Assembly: GCA_964058805.1 (NCBI GenBank)
Contig: CAXKVV010001091.1
Span: forward strand, 1-32,140
DNA length: 32,140 bases
Source: Schoenoplectus triqueter
Lineage: Eukaryota; Streptophyta; Magnoliopsida; Poales; Cyperaceae
Direction of reading: 5' to 3'
A program made the translations under genes and the position numbers. Under the pieces are notes generated by a model. The model did no database searches. It saw nothing but the letters and a program-made list of their open reading frames with translations, and was not told where the DNA came from. The number at the start of each line of letters is the position of its first letter. Position 1 is the first letter of the stretch. Positions 10,855 to 20,606 of the stretch are shown here, piece after piece.

Positions 10855-13521
10855 TCACAAATTGAAACTAAGATACTCGCAAAGTAGGTCCCTTACCTCG
10901 GCGATTTATTCTTGTGAGTATTCGGGATATGGAATGAGCTCCTGCAAAAAAAGATTAAAAATAGCAAAATTTCAGTAAACTAACAATAATAATTATAAAT
11001 TTGTAAATTAATTCATTTATAAATAAAAATTACACCTGTGTGTCTAGCGACTTCAAGTTAGATACATTATAGCAATTCATCGCTATGTGAAACATTGATC
11101 GCATCACATAGAACGCACACTCCCATCCATTGGGATGTCGAGGACTCTAGAAACAATAAAAGTAAGGGTTAACAAAAAATAGATGATTCGCAAGAGTTAA
11201 TAGAAATAATAATAGAAGATAAGGGTTTACAAAAGGAAAATATGCCCTAATGGCTTGGTTGTTATGTTCACATACCTTAATGAAAAATATGCCCTAATGC
11301 CCTAATAATAATTAACTAATTAAGGGTAAATTTCAAATATACAAGTTCAGTTAACATTCCTTAACAAAGTAATGGGTGAATTTGGTTGTTTTGCTTGACC
11401 TGCTTGCCTGCCAATATTGCCGCAAAGCTCTGTATTAAACCAAAAGTTAGAAGTCAGTAGAAATAAATCATTTATATTAAACACACAAGTGTTGAAAGGT
11501 GAGATCACTTACAAATTCGCAACCCTAATGACTTCAAGCCTGTCATTATCGTGGTTGAGCGAATCAACCACATAAATCATAGTCGAGGAGATCTGGAAAA
11601 CCAGAAGATACCAATGATTCCTACAATTGACATGTATAGTAGTTAGTGCTTCAATAGGAGGAAGATAAGTTATTATATTATGTAAGAAATACAAACTCAT
11701 ACTTTTCAATGTACGGCAAAAAAATAAAAGTCTCCGGCGCTACTGAACAGAAGAATTGCTTCATGTAATTCACCCCATGTGTATTGTGCCGCCTCAGCGC
11801 TACTTCCGAACACGTTTGTGGATCAAGAAAGGCAAACTTTGAGAAGATATGTAAACGTGCAAGATAGTCCGCAAGAGCCCTACATGCATGTACATCCCAA
11901 TGATAATTTTAATGAACGAAAGTTGCATAAATGTTATGTTTGAAGATTCTTACTTGCACCAAACTTGAATAATCGAGATGTCAATCTAGGCCCCTAGTTT
12001 GAGGATGGCGAGGCACTCTTCTTGTGACAGCACGTGCGGTTCATTGATTACAAACAATCGCTTGTCACCGAAGTCGTACACAGTCAGATCGGAGCGTTGT
12101 TCCACCAACTGTTAAAATACATTTTATCAAATTACAATTTGAAGTAAGGGTTGTTCCAGAAATAAATTATTCTTTTTCTAATCAAGATAGATAGTAAAAG
12201 CGTACTGTTTCATACAACTTCAAAGTTGATCCTTCAAGAAGCTGCAAGTCGCTGTCAGGAAGTAGCGGCGCTCTGTGACAAGCGAACGAGCCTGCACTCG
12301 GCTCCAACTCGGGTTACTTCTTAGATGCACGAGTCTGTGATTAAATAACATAAAGTAATAAACGTATGTTAATTATTCGATTGATAACCATTTTTTCCTC
12401 TCACCTTTGAAATGCAAACAAAATTAGTGAAGATTTCGATCGTTACCTGCTCAGGAGTACACAACTCCACACATACCTTAGCTATGTCGGACGGAATAAG
12501 GCAACCGTGGAGCGTTCGTTGATCTTCTTGGGGATCAAACGGTTGTACTGTTCTGTACGCTACCAACGTCCTACCATTGTCGAGGAACACCACAAAAAGC
12601 TTGCAAGGTGTTGGAACCTTAAAGAAAAAATAATATTTAATCAGATAGAAACAATTTATTATTATAAGGTTTAGGGTTTAGGATTTAGTAAATTCGCTAA
12701 ACCCTAAACCCTAGATTGTAAACCCTACATCCTAAATTAATTAATAATGAAACAAGTTATAAATCCTAAAACTTAGTAAATTAAAGTATTAAAATTCACA
12801 TGATGGAAGAATGCTAACCCGGACATCCTTAATTCTCCAAGGAGAAAAGGCACTCTCGTATACTTGCGTCGCATCACGATACCCATATGTGGGACCCTGG
12901 GGATGACTGGCAAGTTCTTGGATTGTCGCACCGAAGAGTCCATGCTGAACAAGTACTTCCTACAGGCTCGTCAATTGATCTTGCAAGCGCTGAAATGCCG
13001 AGTCCCTGTAACTCAATTGATCTTGCAATCACTGCAATTCCTCGTCAACATCCCATGGCTTTTTCGGATTGTCCTTATAAATGTACCTCTGTCTCAGCCG
13101 GGTCTTCCAGGCCCTCCAGAGTTCGACCATCTGAGAAAGGGTTCTCTTCTCCCACTTGTCGTTTGGGAATTTCCAATCGACCTGCAAAAGATTACAAGAT
13201 TAATAAACGGAGAGACAAATTTACTTTAAATTTTAGGATAATAAGGTTTTGAGATTTAAGATTTCACCTTAAGTGCTTCAAAAACTCTTTCTTTACGTTT
13301 CCATCCACATCTTCCCATTTCTTGATGTTGCACGCCACGTGCGAACGAGCCATCAATCCTAGCCAACCCGACCACTCCGTTGCGTAAGAACCTGTCGGCA
13401 TGCCATTCTCATCAAACTCGATGTACTTATTCGGGTCATTCCGTAACCTCTCGAGCGTGGCTTTCGATCTCCTCTTAGTCTGGGGAGAGCTAGCTTCCTA
13501 TGACGCACCTTCCCCGGACAT
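10855..13521 (-). pseudogene. CACTA second gene: Ptta/En/Spm domain plus ULP1-like C48 cysteine protease, broken
   Basis: Several exons read on the minus strand. The start is ATG at 13521 (MSGEGAS then a stop). Next come KRRSKATLERLRNDPNKYIE, VDWKFPNDKWEKRTLSQMVE and YGYRDATQVYESAF, a plant Ptta/En/Spm-type transposon domain. VFLDNGRTLVAYRTVQPFD (12617-12447) and LTVYDFGDKRLFVINEPHVL (about 12090-12030) follow. The protease part comes last: NHWYLLVFQ (catalytic His), YVVDSLNHD (Asp) and PNGWECAFYVMRS (Cys) near 11140. The usual Gln before the Cys motif appears as His in SPRHPNG. In-frame stops lie at 13498-13500, 13029-13031, 12960-12962, 12314-12316, 11986-11988 and 10906-10908, and a 1-nt frameshift sits at the end of exon 1 (about 13270). 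ULP1-type proteases cleave SUMO or related tags; why transposons carry them is not settled. Confidence 0.85.
12668..12710. repeat. Telomere-like palindrome in an intron of the CACTA second gene
   Basis: GGTTTAGGGTTTAG (12668-12681) faces CTAAACCCTAAACC (12697-12710) as a perfect 14-bp inverted repeat with a 15-nt loop. Each arm contains the plant telomere unit TTTAGGG. A few looser copies (AAACCCTA, ATCCTAAA) follow to about 12740. Confidence 0.8.
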
Positions 13522-13540
13522 ATCTGTTAATGAAAACATA

Positions 13541-13966
13541 TTCTAGAGTTTGAACATTTTGAACATTTTGAACATATTTAATAGAATAATTTTGTAGAAA
13601 AAGGCCAAATTCATCCTAGCAATTTTAATAATTAACAAGATTTAACCATAATCGAACAATTAATCCTAGAAAATTTAATAATTAACAAGATTTAACCATA
13701 ACCAAAAAATACAATTAATCCAAAATTAAATGATTTATACTATCACCGACAGACGGGCTAACGACTTCTAGGGTTTAAGCATTTTGAACATTTTGAACAT
13801 ATTTAATAGAATAATTTTGTAGAAAAAGGCCAAATTTATAGTTATAAGATTTAATCAAAAAATTGAACAATTAATCCTAGTAATTTTAATCCTAGCAATT
13901 AATCCTAGAAATTTTATAAGATTTAACCAAAAAATACAATTAATCCAAAATTCAATGATTTATACC
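13541..13966. repeat. Tandem duplication, two units of about 226 bp, upstream of the CACTA second gene
   Basis: The text TTTTGAACATATTTAATAGA followed by ATAATTTTGTAGAAAAAGGC occurs near 13567 and again near 13793. CAATTAATCCAAAATT followed by AATGATTTATAC occurs near 13712 and 13937. Both pairs are offset by about 226 bp, so this is a segmental tandem duplication. It lies between the second gene's ATG and its CT-rich leader. Confidence 0.8.
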
Positions 13967-13969
13967 TTC

Positions 13970-14230
13970 GACAGGTGGCACTAGTGGCTGAGGAGAAGAG
14001 AGGAGAGGCAGCGGCACTGGTGGCAGAGGAGAGGAGAGGCGACGGTGGCAGAGGAGAGGAGAGGCGGCAGAGAAGAGAGGAGAAAAGAGGAGGCAGAGGA
14101 GAAGAGAGAAGGTGGCAGAGGAGAAGAGAGGTCGTAGTGGAGAAGAGAGGAGAAGAGAGGAGGCAGCGGCTAGGGTTTTAGTGTTCGGCAGAGGAGAGGT
14201 CGCGAGTGAGAGAGGAGAGCGCAAGTGAGA
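13970..14230. repeat. Purine-rich low-complexity tract (GAGGAGAGGAGAGG)
   Basis: The plus strand is dominated by GAGGAGA/GAGAGG repeats with interspersed GGCAGC or GGTGGC. On the minus strand, the transcribed strand of the element, this is a CT-rich tract upstream of the second gene. It could be a leader or promoter segment; open frames across it are low-complexity artefacts. Confidence 0.8.
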
Positions 14231-14256
14231 GGCAGCGTCTTTTTTTTGAAATGGAT

Positions 14257-14334
14257 CTATTATAGCGGTTGTTCAAATAAAATCGCTATAATAGACCTAT
14301 TATAGTGGATTTTCAAATAGAACCGCTATAATAG
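14257..14334. repeat. Internal copy of the CACTA subterminal motif array
   Basis: Two head-to-head pairs lie here: CTATTATAGCGGTT...ATCGCTATAATAG (14257-14294) and CTATTATAGTGGATT...AACCGCTATAATAG (14297-14334). They are the same motif as in the two termini but sit between the two genes, next to the CT-rich tract. They may serve as binding sites for the element's DNA-binding protein at an internal promoter, or mark an old junction between two elements. Confidence 0.8.
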
Positions 14335-14701
14335 ACAAGATATTTTTTATATTTATTTTTCGGTTTACAATATCTTCGTTTCATATACTAAACATCACGT
14401 TAAATATTAAATGAGATTTAGAAATTAAAATTGTTCTGTTAGAATGAAAGATTTTAATATTTTTAATGAATTATAATTGTTAATTTTTACTTTACTTCTA
14501 AATCTATAGTACGAATTCAAATTCTGGTTCACGACATAAAATACAAATTGCTACAACGAATTGCTCCAATAAGATTAACAAAATTCAAAATAAGATTAAC
14601 AAAATTAAAAGTTGCTCCAATAAAATACAAATTGCTACAACAATTTTTTTTATATTTAATTAATTAAAAAAGTAAGATAAAAGGAATAAAAAACAACAAA
14701 A

Positions 14702-17700
14702 TTAAATTAGTGATTTATCTTTTTTCGATTTACGATGTTGGACCCACACTCCTTCATCGTGATCTGTTAGCAAGATAAAAAAAACATTAGCAAGGGCCAA
14801 ATAATAAAAAAGTTTGAGACAATTAGCATTGGAACGCAATTTTAAAAGTACTTGAACGCAAATAAGGAGGCTCGTTGCGCTTTTCGGCTGGATTGACCTC
14901 AATACCCATCGAAAATGGCGGTACTTCGTCGAATTGATCGTATTCTTGTTCGTCGGTGATATTTCCGACACCGACAATTCGTCTTTTGCCCGAAAGAATC
15001 ACATGCCTCTTCTTATCAGCCGGATCAGCAACATAGAATACTTGCTTTACTTGTTTATTCGCAACTACGAAGGGATCATCACGATAACCCAATCGGTTCG
15101 TATCGACTGTTGTAAACCCAATTTCCTTTTCTATGTTGACACCACTTTGGTTGAACCATTCGCAGAGAAATACGGGAACCCTGAGCTTAAGTAATCAAGC
15201 TCCCATATCTCTAAAATTCGGCCATAATATGGCATTGGCTTACCGCCGTCAGCCGGTAAAGCTTCTATTGTTACTCCGCTATTCTGCACTGTGCTCTTGT
15301 TGTCCTATTTCTTTGTGTACCAGGTAAATTCATTCATGTCAAAACCTTGATGGGTAAGAACGTTCAAGGAGGGACCTTTTGCTAGCATTGCCAAGGTCGT
15401 ATTCGTCGATCCCTCGGATTTTATTTTGTCTTTGAACCATTTTATAAATTTCTTGTTATGTTCATTGATGACCCAATTTTCATGACCCGATCAATTTTGC
15501 ATCCTCAACTCAGCAAGGTGCTCGTTCAAATAAGAAGTCACATCCACCGTTTCCATGAGGACTTTGAAATGTGCTTTTTCTAATAGGCGCTCATCAACCT
15601 TTTCGATTTTTAATCCCTTTATACCAAACCCCTCCAGTCTACCCTCATGTCAAGACTTCGGAAGTCCAATGGGATCAAGTTCATCCACGTGTTTTGTGTA
15701 AAATTCAACAACCTCTTCCGCAATGTAACCTTCAACAATGCTCCCTTCAGGTCGAGAACGACTCCGACACGGCCCCTTCAGTTGACCCATTCCTCTCTCA
15801 AAAGGATACATGTAGTGCAAATACATCAGTCCCAACAGCCTTATCTCCCTCACCAGATGAATTGTCAAATGAACCATTATATCGAAAAACGACGGCGGAA
15901 AATACATCTCTAGCTCACAGATGGTTTCCACTACATCGGATTGTAGTTTATACAATTTTCCAACCTCAATCACCTTGGAGCAGATCAAGTTGAAGAAAAA
16001 GCACAACTTGGTGATTGTCAATCTTACATGTGGAAGTAAAATTCCTCGAATTGTAACTGGAAACAACTGTGTCAACGAGACATGATAATCATGCGACTTC
16101 ATCCCGATCAATTTTACATCCTTCATCGACACCTTTGCCGTGATATTTGAGGAATAACCAGTTAGAACCTTAAGGTCCTTTAAGCATCTCAACAAACTCT
16201 CTTTCTCTTTCTTCGTTAAAGTCCAAGCTGCTGTGGGTAAGTATGTACGGGTTTCTCCCTCCTTCGGGGCAAGTTCCGGATGAATCCCCAGTTCAAACAT
16301 GTCTTTTCGCGCTTTAATGCCATCTTTTGTCTTGCCTGGAATGTTCAGCAACAAACCAATTATACTCTCGGCGACGTTCTTGATTATGTGCATCCCATCC
16401 AAACAATGTCTAACCTCCAAATGTTGCCAGTAAGGAAGATCCCAGAATATGGACTTCTTCTTCCATATCGAGTCCTTTAGAGCACTATTATAGGATTTTT
16501 TTCCAAACTGGACCTTGATATTCCTCAGTCTCATAAACAGCTCTTGCAGATAATGGTTGTCTTGCTTTTTCTAGCTCTTCTTTTCCATCAAATTCCGTAG
16601 TCCAATCTCGATACGGGTGATACCGTGCAAGGTGTCTTCAATGTCCCATATAAACGTTTTTCTTATAGTTGGTCAACCGTATGGTATGCGTGTCTTCTTG
16701 ACAGATGACACACATCTTGGCTCCTTTATTCTTATAACCGGATAAGTTCACAAGGGCGGGATAATCATTAACCATACAGACTACAATGGCACGTAGAGAG
16801 AAGTATTCTTTTAAGTATGAATCGTACACCTCCACTCCTTCCTTCCATAATTTTTGCAGGTCCTCAATTAATGGTGCCAAGTAAACGTCTATATCATTAC
16901 CCGATTGTCTGGGACCCGAAATCAACAACGACATCATTAGATATTTCCTTTTCATGCACAACTAAGGAGGAAGGTTGTACACACACAATTGGACCGACCA
17001 TAAGCTGTGACGACTACTCATGTTACCGTAAGGATTCATTCCATCAATACACAATCCTAATCTTAAATTTCTGGGCTCCCTCCCAAAATCCTCGAATTTT
17101 CTATCTATAGTCCTCCATTCGGGAGAGTCGGCAGGGTGCCGTAGTTTTCCATCATTTTTCCTTCCCTCTCCGTGCCACCTTAATAATTTGGCATCTGTTG
17201 GATTTATGAACAGACGTCGCATCCTTGGTATGATAGGTAGATACCACAACACCTTCGTTGGTGGCTTTTTCTTTCCATCTTCAATGTCATTGTCCCTCGA
17301 TTTATATCGACTTGCATTATAGGTCGGGCATTTATCTAGTTTGTCGTACTCTGCCCCTCGATAAAGTATACAGTCATTTGGGCATGCATGAATTCTCTCC
17401 ACTTCCATACTCAGAGGACACAATATTTTTTTAGCCCCATACGTCGAATCTGGCAACACATTATTTTCCGGCAACATTTCGCCTAAAAGCTGGAGCAGAG
17501 ATGTAAAACTCTTATTGCTCCAACCGTTCTTGGCTTTTAGGTTGTACAATTTAAAAATAGCGGATATTTTTGAAAATTTTGTGCATTCAGGATATAACGA
17601 TATGTTCGATTCGTGTCGAAACAAATTTTTCAAAATTTTGGAAATGTAAGCACAGTCATTTTCAACATCACTCATTATTTCATCCAAATGAATATCATTG

Positions 17701-18131
17701 TCTGTACATTGTTGATTACCAATATTTTCCGTAATTTCTACATTTTCATTCTTTGATTCATCCCGTACATTTTCTACACTTTCATCTCATAAAATTTTCG
17801 TACATGCTTCCGAATCTAATACAATCCGACTTGTCCCCACTGCCTCCACAGAATTTTTGATGTGCTCTCCGTGCCATATCCATAGGGAGTAAAATTTCAT
17901 GAATCTGTTTTTATACAAGTGCAGCTCGACTTGCTCCGCATCCTTGTGTCTCACTAAGTTCTGACATTTCGAACACGGACAAAGAATTGTCTTATCACCC
18001 CGTAATTTCTTGTGATCGATGGCACAATCCATAAATTCTCGAACTCCTTTCAGGTATTCCGCTGATTTTTTATCTTCCGAGTACATCCACATTCTACGAG
18101 GATCCATATGAAAAAAGATAATTATTCTCAT
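14702..18131 (-). pseudogene. TNP2-type CACTA transposase, broken
   Basis: In order on the minus strand: a transposase-associated N-terminal domain (MDPRRMWMYSEDKKS, ILCPCSKCQN, VELHLYKNRF), the TNP2 core (NKSFTSLLQLLGEMLP, HACPNDCILYRGAEYDKLDK, PEWRTIDRKFEDFGREPRNL, LGLCIDGMNPYGNMSSRHSL, LLISGPRQSGNDIDVYLAPL), then LPYWQHLEVRHCLDGMHIIK, NIPGKTKDGIKARKDMFEL, the DUF4218-like part (YMYPFERGMGQLKG, GYIAEEVVEFYTKHVDEL) and a DUF4216-like part (GYRDDPFVVANKQVKQVFYV). A final exon DHDEGVWVQHRKSKKDKSLI ends at TAA 14702. In-frame stops: 17787-17789, 16962-16964, 16638-16640, 15650-15652, 15491-15493, 15305-15307. Frameshifts lie near 16520 and 15190. The long reading frames between lesions show that decay is moderate. 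No full-length product is possible without readthrough. Confidence 0.93.
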
Positions 18132-18172
18132 GTTCCAACCAAGGTTTTGGGCTAGCCAACCATCCTAACCCA

Positions 18173-18401
18173 CTCTTTGTACACTTTGTCTCATTAGCGA
18201 ACATACGATAGTTGCAATCTAGTATTTGCAAAAAATCCGGCAGTATTTCCCCTCAGCTCCCCGAATACGCAGACGCACATTCGCATATGCGCACGCATTT
18301 GTGGGAACAACCGGGAAAATATCGAACCGAATTATTCACAAATACCAGATTGCAACTATCATATATCCACTAATCCTAAATGAGACAAAGTGTTCAAAGA
18401 G
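18173..18401. repeat. Long inverted repeat just upstream of the TNP2 start
   Basis: The left arm at 18173-18239 contains CACTTTGTCTCATTAG and GATAGTTGCAATCTAGTATT. It is mirrored by the right arm at 18338-18401, read on the other strand as CACTTTGTCTCATTTAGGAT and GATAGTTGCAATCTGGTATT. Pairing appears to continue inward, more weakly (CCGGCAGTATTTCCCC against TCGATATTTTCCCGG). The loop holds the palindrome CGCATATGCG. The hairpin lies in the likely 5' leader of the transposase gene. Confidence 0.8.
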
Positions 18402-19114
18402 CAGTCCCATACCGGGGACTATTCGAGATTAATCCCTATTGGTTTAATCCCGAACGGGTACCGACCTAAATCATTTCATGTTCCGATATTTTGGTCCTAT
18501 ATGACAATTTGTACATATATATAAGTGTATCTATATATACGTATGCAATTATATGCGATGCAAATAATTACACATTAAAAAAATGAGGTAGTGATTAAAA
18601 TTAACCTGATCAAGAAGGGCGATGAAGTTGGAAGGTGATTAAATATTTTCTTCATTAATGAAAAATAACACATTAAATATATATGTATCATTAAACTAAT
18701 TACAAGATTCTAATAAAAAAGAGATAGTAATTACATAAGTTCAATCTCTAAATACTTGTTTAAGAAGTGATGATTATGAAGATGGAATATGCTGAATTAA
18801 CTGCTGCAATTTAACAGAATTACAACAAAATTAATATGTATGCATTATTTCTAGTTCAAAAATTATAAATAACAATAAATTTTAGTGAAAAATAATAAAA
18901 TTAGTGGAAAATATTTAATTACCTTCAATAAAGAGTTGATCAAGAGAGGAGATCAGCTAGCTAGTTGTTTGTATTAATGAGATTGTGTATAGTTGGATAT
19001 CAAGCTCATTAATGGTGTGTGTAGTTGGATAGCAAGCTGGTTGGAGAAGAAATCAGCTACTGACGGCTGGGTTGGGGAGATGAATTCGCGATGCTGGACG
19101 TTTTAAGTTTAGGT
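18402..19114. other. AT-rich 5' region of the CACTA element
   Basis: I see no coding capacity. Near 18408-18470 there is text resembling GGGACTA...TTAATCCC...TTAATCCCGAACGGG, a motif style seen in many plant CACTA relatives. The rest is AT-rich filler up to the right subterminal array. Confidence 0.5.
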
Positions 19115-19380
19115 TAGATTTTAATAGCGGTTGGAAGCAGAAAACCGCTACTGAAACCTTTAATAGCGGCTCCTTCGGTGCAACCGCTATTGAATCTAAC
19201 TTTTAATAGCGGCTCCTTCGGTGCAACCGCTATTACACACTTTTATAGCGGTTACTAAACAAAATCCGCTATTAAATATTTCCAATTATTTTCAACAGTG
19301 CCACTGACCTGTTTTTATAACGGCTATTGACTACAACAACTATAAAAGTGCAGCTACAATAGCTTGTTTCTGTAGTAGTG
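19115..19380. repeat. Right subterminal motif array of the CACTA element
   Basis: About eight copies of TAGCGGTT/AACCGCTA lie here, ending at the terminus GTAGTAGTG. A module TAATAGCGGCTCCTTCGGTG followed by CAACCGCTATT occurs twice in tandem (about 19161 and 19204, offset 43 bp), which suggests recent local duplication. This is the 5' side for both element genes, so it probably holds their promoter. Confidence 0.85.
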
Positions 19381-20343
19381 TTTTACGATCTTCTCATAAC
19401 TAGAGTTGGTGATTTATTGATACTATTTATATTTGTCTCTAAAGTTATATATATTATTAAAAAATTCGGTAAAGAGAAACTAGATGTGAAATACGTAGAT
19501 TTGAGTTATGTATAGTTGTAGATGGTGGGGAGCGGTTCTCGCTAAAAAAATTTGAATTATTAATTCTTTCACTAGCGAATAATTAAGGAGCGTTAATGCC
19601 AAAAACGGAAATAAGTAAAACCAAAACCGATCAAAAAAGGGAAATTTTTGCTGGGACAAAAAATGGGGATAAATGATTGGAGAGGGATATAATATTCCTT
19701 CAAAAAATTATTTGATAATTTATTGAATCCGCTCCTCTCCGCAAAGTGATCTTAGAACATCTTGGGAGATAAATTTTGCATGTTTCAAATCTGAGTCTAA
19801 AAAAATATTTTTTAAAGAATTTAATTGCAAGATATATATAATAATAATTTATAGCAAAAATTATTATCATGATTATATAAGTTAAATTATACCCAAAAAA
19901 TAATTGGATTACATCAATTAAGAATTATATCATGCAGTGGCCCATAAATCCAAATATGTTATTAACTTGTAATAAATTTTCTAGGTAATGTCATTGATGG
20001 AAGTGCCGAACTTAACTTTTTTTTGTATGTGATAATCACTTCTCTAAATTCTTTATTTTGTGGTAAATATTCTAATCTTACTTAAGATTATCAATTTTAT
20101 ATATGCATTACAACGATGTCTTCTAATATTTTTTTTTGTTTCTTTATTGAAGTTTCTATCTGAATTTACTACTATATATTTTTCAACATTGATTTCAATG
20201 GGGATATACATCTACTATTGTGATTTTTTATTATATTAACAAAATAAAATATTAATACCTGATTGGTTGTTATTAACAAAATAAAATATTGCTACTTGCT
20301 CATGAAGTAAATTATTTTATGTCAATATAATTAAGAAAGAATT
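19381..20343. other. AT-rich intergenic DNA, no gene seen
   Basis: No open frame of interest and no recognisable element. Some short AT-rich repetition is present, for example TTAACAAAATAAAATATT at about 20236 and 20274. Confidence 0.6.
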
Positions 20344-20605
20344 CACGATGTACCATCTTAATATCATGCAGAAACTTTATTATTCAAGTTAAATGAGTTA
20401 TTATTCATGTTAACGATTTTATGATGTAACTTATAGTATATTATATTTTTATTATTCAATTTAAATTAATATCATTAATATGAATAATAACTCATTTTTT
20501 TAATAACAAAGTAGTATACAAAATAAATTCCATAATAAAATTATTAATATGAATATTAACTCATTTAACGTGAATAATAAAGTCGGCATAGACGATGTAT
20601 CTATG
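20344..20605. mobile_element. Foldback (MITE-like) element
   Basis: An arm near 20370-20440, containing ACTTTATTATTCAAGTTAAA then TGAGTTATTATTCATGTTAA, is mirrored by the segment near 20515-20590 read on the other strand (ACTTTATTATTCACGTTAAA then TGAGTTAATATTCATATTAA). A further partial copy of TGAGTTATTATTCATATTAA lies between the arms. Exact ends and target duplication were not resolved. Confidence 0.6.
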
Positions 20606-20606
20606 A

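Larger units (their letters stand above)
10285..19380 (-). mobile_element. CACTA (En/Spm) DNA transposon, about 9.1 kb, decayed
   Basis: The left end reads CACCACTACAA and the right end read inward reads CACTACTACAGAA; they align at most positions, including the family-specific CACTAC core. Both ends carry dense TATAGCGGTT/AACCGCTA motifs, the subterminal arrays typical of CACTA elements. Inside, in minus orientation, lie a TNP2-type transposase gene and a second gene with Ptta/En/Spm and ULP1-like protease domains, the usual gene order for large plant CACTA elements. The 3-bp flanks (TTA left, TTT right) do not match perfectly, consistent with an old insertion. Both genes have several stops and frameshifts, so the copy is not expected to make its own transposase, although the ends may still be recognised in trans. 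Confidence 0.9.

Noticed and set aside
12864..13252. Two overlapping 121-codon plus-strand open frames
   Set aside because: They are antisense shadows of the Ptta/En/Spm part of the CACTA second gene, which gives recognisable protein on the minus strand.
13952..14224. Open frames rich in Ser/Pro/Leu or Arg/Glu on both strands
   Set aside because: They come from the low-complexity GAGGAGA tract and do not look like protein.
15571..15993. 140-codon plus-strand open frame
   Set aside because: Antisense to the clearly recognisable TNP2/DUF4218 region.
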